A DNA stretch of 64,000 nucleotides from Thuidium tamariscinum (lineage: Eukaryota; Streptophyta; Bryopsida; Hypnales; Thuidiaceae). The stretch spans positions 4,962,501 through 5,026,500 of the forward strand of contig OX344755.2 of the NCBI GenBank assembly GCA_947034885.2, given 5' to 3'. Below are positions 57,427-64,000 of this stretch, piece after piece. The position numbers were made by a program, and so were the translations under genes. Positions within the stretch are counted from its first letter, which is position 1. Each line of letters starts with the position of its first letter. The notes under the pieces are model-generated. The model was not told the origin of the DNA and ran no database searches. It saw nothing but the letters and a program-made list of their open reading frames with translations.

Positions 57427-57898
57427 GAGCATCCCCATGGCTCACCAGCCAAGAAGGGACGCCAAACATGGTTTGGGGTGTACTGCCAAAGCGGTCCATT
57501 TTAGAAATGCGTCCCTTGCCCCACGCCTATCACGCCATTTGAACACGGCAATGCATGGGAGTTTGAATAAAATATAAATAATAGCTCAAAAATAGCTCCT
57601 CATTGATTACAAATTGAATATAAAAAGTTTTATAATGCTAAACAAGCACATGTCAACCGGATTGTCTACATGCGGATTCAAATTTCTTGGCCAATGCGAT
57701 TTCATTCTTACCTTTTTGTATTTATTGACGCTTTGCCGAGCCCGCTCTTGGACACTCAATTTGGCCGGGTGCTTGCCAAATTTGGCTGGGGCTGCTCACT
57801 TTTTTGGCTTCCACGTGTTTGCGGTGGGGAGCAAATCATAGAGCGAGCTCAGCCAAGCAGCGGGTCAGCTGTTTTGGCGAGGCGCCGTGCGGATGCTC
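57427..57898. mobile_element. PIF/Harbinger-like MITE, abutting the previous one
   Basis: GAGCATCCCCATGGCTCACC at the left and complement GAGCATCCGCACGGCGCC at the right, with TAA at 57424-57426 and 57899-57901. 472 bp without a supported gene. Confidence 0.72.
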
Positions 57899-57917
57899 TA
57901 AGGAACTGATGCCTTTA

Positions 57918-58456
57918 CAGCATCCCCATGCCTGCACTTTAAAGCAACACTTTAGACATTGTACACCACTGATCTTCCTCTCAGAAGGAAGATGAGTGGT
58001 TGAAAATGTTTAATCATTAGGTCGACACGGATGTTCAACGTCCGATGAATGATAGAAAGTTAGGCTGCTGGATGTAGAGAATTTTTTTTCATCTGTTTTT
58101 TCAATGAATGCGATATTGCTCTTGTGCTCTGTCTTAGAAGCCCCAAAACAATGCCAATGAACGCTTCCTCATATTTAGGTGGTGCAAATTGTAAATTGAA
58201 ACCACGGAGATTCTTGTAAATGGTGTTAGAGGTCCGGTTGTCTACATAGAAAGGCAAAAAGACGGGGAGGGTGCCCTTCTTGCAATTTGTATGAATGCAA
58301 CAAGCAATGCAAAATTTTGCAAGATCATGAATAGTGTTTTTCTCGCAGTCAAACAATGGATGGTGAATAGTCCACAACCTAGCTTCGCCCCACGGTGATT
58401 AGTTTGTTGTTCAAGGGTTAAAGAGTTGCTTCCAAGTGTAGCTATAGGAATGCTCT
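57918..58456. mobile_element. Harbinger-like repeat carrying a hairpin and a TTAA element
   Basis: Begins AGCATCCCCATGCCTGCAC and ends near GAATGCTCTC. It contains the hairpin (57964-57999, one mismatch) and the TTAA-bordered segment 58010-58421. It corresponds to about 13269-14822, minus the TTAA element present there. Confidence 0.55.
58010..58421. mobile_element. TTAA-bordered element, copy 2
   Basis: TTAA at 58010-58013 and 58418-58421, right terminus CCCTTGAACAAC in complement. Orthologous by position to 14406-14787. Left terminus eroded. Confidence 0.5.
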
Positions 58457-58459
58457 CAA

Positions 58460-59764
58460 GCAAGTAGGGCTGTGGTGAATTGACCCCCATCCGGCCACTA
58501 GGGAAAACACTGAAATTTTCACTTTCTACACATGATAAAAATTGCAAATTTTGAATTCATATTTGCAATCAGAGGCCCTAAATTAGCTAAGAAGAGTGTA
58601 TAAGGTAAGTTAGTCAAGCATAGAATAGGGACCTTTTTGTTTTACTTATACCCTTGGAATTACTTTGTGTGGCCAAGTGAGGGGGTTAATTCACCAAGTA
58701 TGTTGAGGCAAATAGGCAAATCAATAGGTGATTGTGTTTTGGTTTATGAACAACACTCATGTCTTAGGAAAAAGTCTAAGATTTGTGGTTTCAATTGACG
58801 ACACAAAATAGTTAAATTAGATTGCCCCAAACTAATTTGTCAACATTGGACACTATGTAAATATTTTCACTAGTTGAACATGAATGCACTACATTTGAAT
58901 AAGGTATTATTGTAATTGGGATTCATGAACCTCTATATGTAGGAATTAATTTTTTATTTAACATTTCTTGATTTAGATAGCTTGTAAAGGCAACCTAATT
59001 TTAAAGGCAATCTTATTGTAAAGGCAATCTAATTTTACTATTTTGTATAGCCACAAACTAGTGCAATAAAGAGAGAAGTTCATGACAAGAGCCCATAGAG
59101 AAACACAAACTAAAATTTTAAGAATGTGAACCTTCTAAGAAAAACTTGAGTTCTTTTTTCTAGACAAGAGAAAATAAATAGGCCCCTTCTTTAAGTTGTT
59201 TCATATGTTTTGGAACTTCCTATAATTAATTATGAATTGGTTGAAGTTGATATGGCAAAGTTTAGAGGCTTTAAATTGCTAATCTCATCAAATCTAGAAG
59301 ATTTGAGCATTGTTGATGTAGTGAGAAAACTTACAAAAGTCATGTTTTAATGCAATTTTCACATTATTTGAAAACAATTTGTTTGACAATCTTAGATTGT
59401 GATATCTAGAACAATATCTTTGTTGGATTTTTGTGTTTGCTTCCCATCTTATAGCTACTACCAATCAAACATTAGTAACAACAAATTCAACAAGAAAAAA
59501 TCATCTACAATCTTGTAGTTGTTTATAGACTATTAGTGAGGTTCGCCTTCCAAATGTTCTTCATATATTATGTAGAAAAGCTACTTGGTGTCCTACTATT
59601 CTTCTTCAGGTGAAAAATATTATAAAAACTTAAATTTCCTAGGTTTATCTTTCCTACAACAATATTAATTCAAGCAAGGTCACTTACTATATACTTGGGT
59701 TCCAAGTGAAAGAAAAATCAAAATTCTTTTTTGCACTTTCAATGTTCTACACAAAATAGAGGTA
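58460..59764. repeat. Block D tail
   Basis: A+T-rich and collinear with 3290-5130 and 24770-26900. No gene. Confidence 0.5.
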
Positions 59765-60705
59765 TTAGCCTCTAAACAACTAAGGCCATTTTTTGGCCAA
59801 AAAACATTGAGACTGATTGCCATTTCTATTGCGAAGACTAAAAAGAATTGAATTTTTTCTCTTTTGAGATCTCATTGTAGGATATTATACTTAATTAGCA
59901 TGAAAATGTTTGGAATAATTTTGAAATTTTTGGACCATATAGATTGCAAAATATCTATGTTTAAAGTAAAAAGAACAATTTTTTTAGTACATTGTCAAAC
60001 TAGATTTATTGACTCTGAACCTTTCTAATTTAAATTTTTTGCACTACTGATTTTGTGAGCTTTAAATCTTTCTAGTGGAGAACTCAATTGAAAGTCAAGG
60101 AAAAAAAATTTGAATTCAAGAAATCTTAATTTCATTCTTAAGAAAATTGATTAAGTATAGTACAAGTAGACATGAGATAGAAGTAAAGTCTAGATTATTT
60201 AAATTTCTAAGATGGAATTAAAATGCACTAATTACAATAGTGAGATCGTTTTAGCAAACAAATTAAATTATGTGTAGTTTTAAAAAATATATATAATAAT
60301 TGCATTCACAAACAAATCCAATAAGTTATTTCTTGAAAAAGATGATTAGACTGCTTAAAAAACAAGATTGTTTTTACTTTTATATAACTTATTAAAATGA
60401 AACAAATCAAAGTTTTCCATGTAGAGAAAAACACAATCTATAGGATTTTTTTTGTCTTAAAATTCAAAGTTTATAATTTTTTTGGACTTCCCGATTTCTC
60501 CTATTTCGAACTTATTTGGGATATCTTTTTATCCTAGGCACTAATTTGGAAAAAAAATTACATTCCCATGGAGCTAATCTATTTTTCTATCTTCAAGATA
60601 AATATGAAAAAATCAAAATATAAATTGACGGTGCAAGTACATGTCCCAAATCCCATTTGTCCACCATATGGTGATAATTATGGACAATGGTCCTTTAAAA
60701 GTTAA
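59765..60705. mobile_element. TTAA-family element
   Basis: Left TTAG-CCTCTAAACAAC, right CCTTTAAAAG-TTAA. The full-length relative of the truncated copies at 5135 and 26905. Non-coding. Confidence 0.6.
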
Positions 60706-62099
60706 AGAGACCAAACAATTTAAAGGACTTATTGTAGAGAACTATAGGTACTAAATACATGATGTATAGCCCTTTGTCACTTTAGTAACCATTGATGTAT
60801 TGACAATGAAGGTAAATATTCATGTAGTGTGAAATGCTAATTAATTAGTATCTCCTTAAATGTCCTATTTTGTGTAGATTTTTGAAATATACTGTAGTAT
60901 AACCAATGATAGTGCTTAGATTTATTGGATTTTCCATTCAAAAATAATAAAAATTGAACTTGGTCCCAATTATAACTAAATTGAGTGTACAATAAAGTAT
61001 TTCCCCCCCCCCTCTTCTCCCCTCCTTGTAATTTTGAGAACCCATATTATAGGACAATCAATATGGGACAATTCAATACAAAATCCGTATTCTATTTGAT
61101 ATCCATACAATATGTGGAACCCATGCCCAATATTTGTATCCATATTCATCTCTAGTATTCATATTGACTTAGAGCACTTGCCTCTTTTGAGCTCATTGTC
61201 ATTGTGACAAACTGTGTCACAATGAGCTGAAAAACTAAAAAAATTTAAAATTAAAGAAAAAATTAGCACCTCCCCCTCAGCCCCTCCCAATCTGATTTAA
61301 TGATTTAAACATTAAAATTTAAATATTAAAATTTTTAAGCCCCCTCCCCTCCCAATTTGATATAAATATTAAATATTAAATTTTCAAATTTTTTTAATTT
61401 GTAAATCCCCCCTCCCCCCACCCCCTCTTATAATTCTCAGAGGGTGGGGTTGGAGACAAAGGATATGGGATAAAGGATACAATATATAGTATATGGTATC
61501 CATATACACATATATCGTATTTGTATTCATCGTATGCGTATTCAGTATTAGTATCCGTATACAGCATCCGTATTTAATTTCCGTATTCCGTATCCGTATC
61601 GATATGCGGTATTTATATCAGTATCCGACGGTTGTTGATTTTTCTTGGAGGGGGGTTGAGATTTATTTTATTCAAATCCAACGGCTACTGATTTTTTTGA
61701 TGAGGGGGGGTAGAAAAATTAATCACATCACAATGACTGCCTCTTTTCGTTACATTGTATCTAGGGTCCATGTTTGTATTCGTATTTAATATTATATTTT
61801 GAATTCATATTTGAACGGCTCAAATTATTTCACACAAAGATCAATGGCTTGTGATTTTTGAGAAATGGATGGCATTTTGGAGGAGAAGAATTTTTTTCTT
61901 CTTAAATCAACAGCTTGTGATTTTTTTACAAAATCGGGAACTAATGCAAACCAGCAAGTAACAATATCTTTTGAACACGTTGTTGAGTTAATGCAACATT
62001 TGTCAACCCCTACACTGACATATTATAACATTAATTTTAGTAGGCTAAATTATTTCCCCAGTAGAGACTTATCAAATTATTTTATTATCATGGCGGCCA
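60706..62099. repeat. Spacer with hairpin and GTATCC-rich tract
   Basis: 61003-61012 is a C10 run. 61180-61760 is the counterpart of 39410-39960, with the same hairpin (GAGCTCATT...AATGAGCT at about 61195-61232) and a tract of GTATCCGTAT-like repeats at 61500-61640. No gene. Confidence 0.5.
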
Positions 62100-62102
62100 T
62101 TA

Positions 62103-62508
62103 GAGCATCCCCACTAGCTGCGCACAGGAGAGGCGCGGCCAGGGGGTGCTTGCCGAGCCATTCAAGAAGGCGGGGCCCGGGCAAATGAATTTCCCCCACC
62201 CCGACACGCCAAACGAGCACAAGGAACAATCAATTCCAGATTTCAAGGCACTTTTCCATGGATTCCAAGAAAACAAGCCAGTAGTCAATGGTAAAGCTTC
62301 TCGAAAAGAGGAATTAAATTTTAAAAAAAGGCACACCAAGCTTGGCCAAGGTTTCTCCATTTGGCCATGCCATCCTTAAATTTGGCCGGGCCCGGCCTTT
62401 CTTTTTGCTTGGTTGTACCTCCCGTGGGGCAATTTATTCGCCCAAGCCCAGCCATTCCCCGAGTTGGCCCACTGCTTGAGTCACTCCCTAAGGCCCATGG
62501 GGATGCTC
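62103..62508. mobile_element. PIF/Harbinger-like MITE (406 bp)
   Basis: GAGCATCCCCACTAGC and complement GAGCATCCCCATGGGCC, with TTA at 62100-62102 and 62509-62511. GC-rich against its surroundings; overlapping frames on both strands are not supported as genes. Confidence 0.8.
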
Positions 62509-62511
62509 TTA

Positions 62512-63571
62512 CATCACATTGAGTGTGTATTGTGTAGTTTGTCAAAAATTAAAAGAGATTTACTGGTTCCTAACTTCCTATATCAATGGAATTTTGTCCA
62601 TTTGTTTCAAAAAAAAACTAAAAAAAACAAGTAAAGGAGAAATACCCAATACTACACTTGTATCTTGCATTGGACCCCAGAGTCATCTAGAACTGTCTCT
62701 AGACTACAATTGAATAATGTGTTTGCGAAATGCTTGACTCTAATTTGCTCATGTATGTAAAGGACATATACCAAATCTGATTGGATCGCTACTAATTTTA
62801 GTAGTTTTAGATTTGGGGCATCTACTGAACAATTTTAGTGGTTTAGGGAGCCAACACTTTGGAAAATCATAGAAGTTACATATGACATCAAAAAAATCTT
62901 TTTTTTGAATATTCATGATTTTCACTCACTAATACTAGAAAATATTATCTTTAGAAAAAATTACCTCCAACTATGCTAAATTCCTTATTAGGACGGTTTT
63001 GGGTGTTTCCATTGTAAATAGTGTCTTGAATGAAAAACTAGTAGGCCACTCCAAGATTTCTCATATCCACTATGAAACCATGGATGAATTTCTTAGATGA
63101 TAGTCATGGAGTTCTAAGAAAAGGAAAATCCAACATTAGCTACCGAATGTTATATAGTTTTTGAAAAAAGTGCTAAGATGGTGATCATTTCAAATTTGGT
63201 AAAGCATTGTATTTTTACATCCATCCATCTTTTGGAACTAAAAACACTTTCCAATCATGTTCATACATTTTTCATCCAAATTTGACAATTTCATCTATAT
63301 TTTGAATTGAAATGAGAAATTTATAACAAAAAAAGATCACTTTTACCAAAATAAGGAATTCATTTTGAAATGATGCAATTTGGCACCACAATGTTACCAA
63401 AAAGAAGGATTGGTCTGAGACTACCAATTGATGCATGATTAGGCACGTACAATAATTCATACATTGCCAAATTCTGTAATGCGACCAGGGAATTCATAAT
63501 CATTGGCATTGATTGTACTCAACACACTGTAAGGCGGTATTTTCATTTAATCAATCATTTCAGGTATTCTA
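62512..63571. repeat. Block D far tail
   Basis: 62690-63571 is closely similar to 15507-16395, ending exactly where a new element begins. No gene. Confidence 0.6.
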
Positions 63572-64000
63572 AAGGCCACTTCACACTATGGCCGAAGGTT
63601 GAGAGTCTATCGGTTTCCACCAATCAAATTTCAAGAAACCATGAGTTCGGACTCTCGACCCTTCACACTACGCGGCACAATCCAAAGTCCATCAAAATTT
63701 GATGTCCCCAAAACTGCCTACATGGCAACCAAATGCTTACATGGCGACAGACTCTCGACTAGAGTTTGGGTCGAGCAAAAATGGAGACCCAAACTCTAGT
63801 TGAGAGGCCGTGGGAGTTTTTTCATTAAAAATTAGAATCTAATAAGATCTTAATCATTAGATTGGCATAGGTTTGGACTTTGGGCTTGGCCATGGGCCGC
63901 TTCACACTATGGCCGTCCAAGTTGAGAGGCCGTGGGAGTTCATTTTCAAGAGTTTGGACCTTTTGGACTTGGCCTTTGGAGGCTTCACACTATGACCGGC
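63572..64000. mobile_element. Element running off the window end
   Basis: GGCCACTTCACACTATGGCC starts where similarity to block B (16395) stops. The unit CTTCACACTATGGCC recurs at 63900 and 63983. A 21-bp hairpin arm pair with one mismatch lies at 63752-63772 and 63786-63806 (CTCTCGACTAGAGTTTGGG). The right end is outside the window. Confidence 0.5.

Noticed and set aside
57080..57577. Overlapping Gly/Pro-rich frames on both strands
   Set aside because: They lie within GC-rich MITEs, show no domain, and reflect composition.
62100..62545. Several 70-107 codon frames
   Set aside because: They lie within a TTA-bordered MITE on both strands with no recognisable protein.

Overview
The window looks like nuclear DNA from a land plant, probably a repeat-rich non-flowering lineage (low confidence on the clade). 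It has A+T-rich intergenic DNA, a decayed Ty1/copia element, dozens of small non-autonomous DNA transposons of plant type (for example GAGCATCCCCA termini with TTA duplications), and eukaryotic genes with introns. There is no operon structure, rRNA, complete tRNA or CRISPR array.

Genes. The only multi-copy gene is an unrecognised family on the minus strand: an N-terminal Glu/Arg/Leu-rich coiled coil, an acidic linker, two hydrophobic helices in exon 1 and a third helix in exon 2. It occurs four times: A (575-1919), B (10010-11442), C (21732-23182) and D (53132-55262). Only B is intact. A has lost its ATG, C carries a 44-bp frameshifting insertion, and D has a frameshift plus a 730-bp transposon in exon 2. 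A second gene (20121-20726, minus) encodes an unidentified protein of about 201 residues. One C2-domain-like exon (18933-19079, plus) lies between 79-bp inverted repeats.

Architecture. The window is built from segmental duplications. Block A (1-6.0 kb) matches block C (21.1-27.4 kb). Block B (6.2-17.95 kb) matches block D (49.0-63.57 kb). Pieces of a third B-type block without its gene lie at 27.84-29.3 and 31.98-40.04 kb. The duplicates expose exact empty sites for many insertions, so target duplications can be read directly: TTAA (a large family with CCCYTAA-type termini, piggyBac-like), TA (AGGTRGGTACACCC family), TTA/TAA (PIF/Harbinger-like), 8 bp (hAT-like), 9 bp (Mutator-like) and 5 bp with TG...CA ends (LTR-like, 4.1 kb).

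Region by region. 0-6 kb: copy A and A+T-rich repeats. 6-17.9 kb: block B with copy B and clustered MITEs, including a foldback CACTA-like element inside a TTAA element. 17.9-20.8 kb: more unique DNA with the C2 exon and the 20.1-kb gene. 21-27.4 kb: copy C and repeats. 27.4-40 kb: MITEs and the 4.1-kb LTR-type insertion. 40-47.8 kb: minus-strand Ty1/copia with many stops, interrupted by a 2.18-kb element that itself contains a TTAA element, plus a tRNA-related SINE near its 3' end. 48-64 kb: block D with copy D, MITE chains, and a new element running off the window end.
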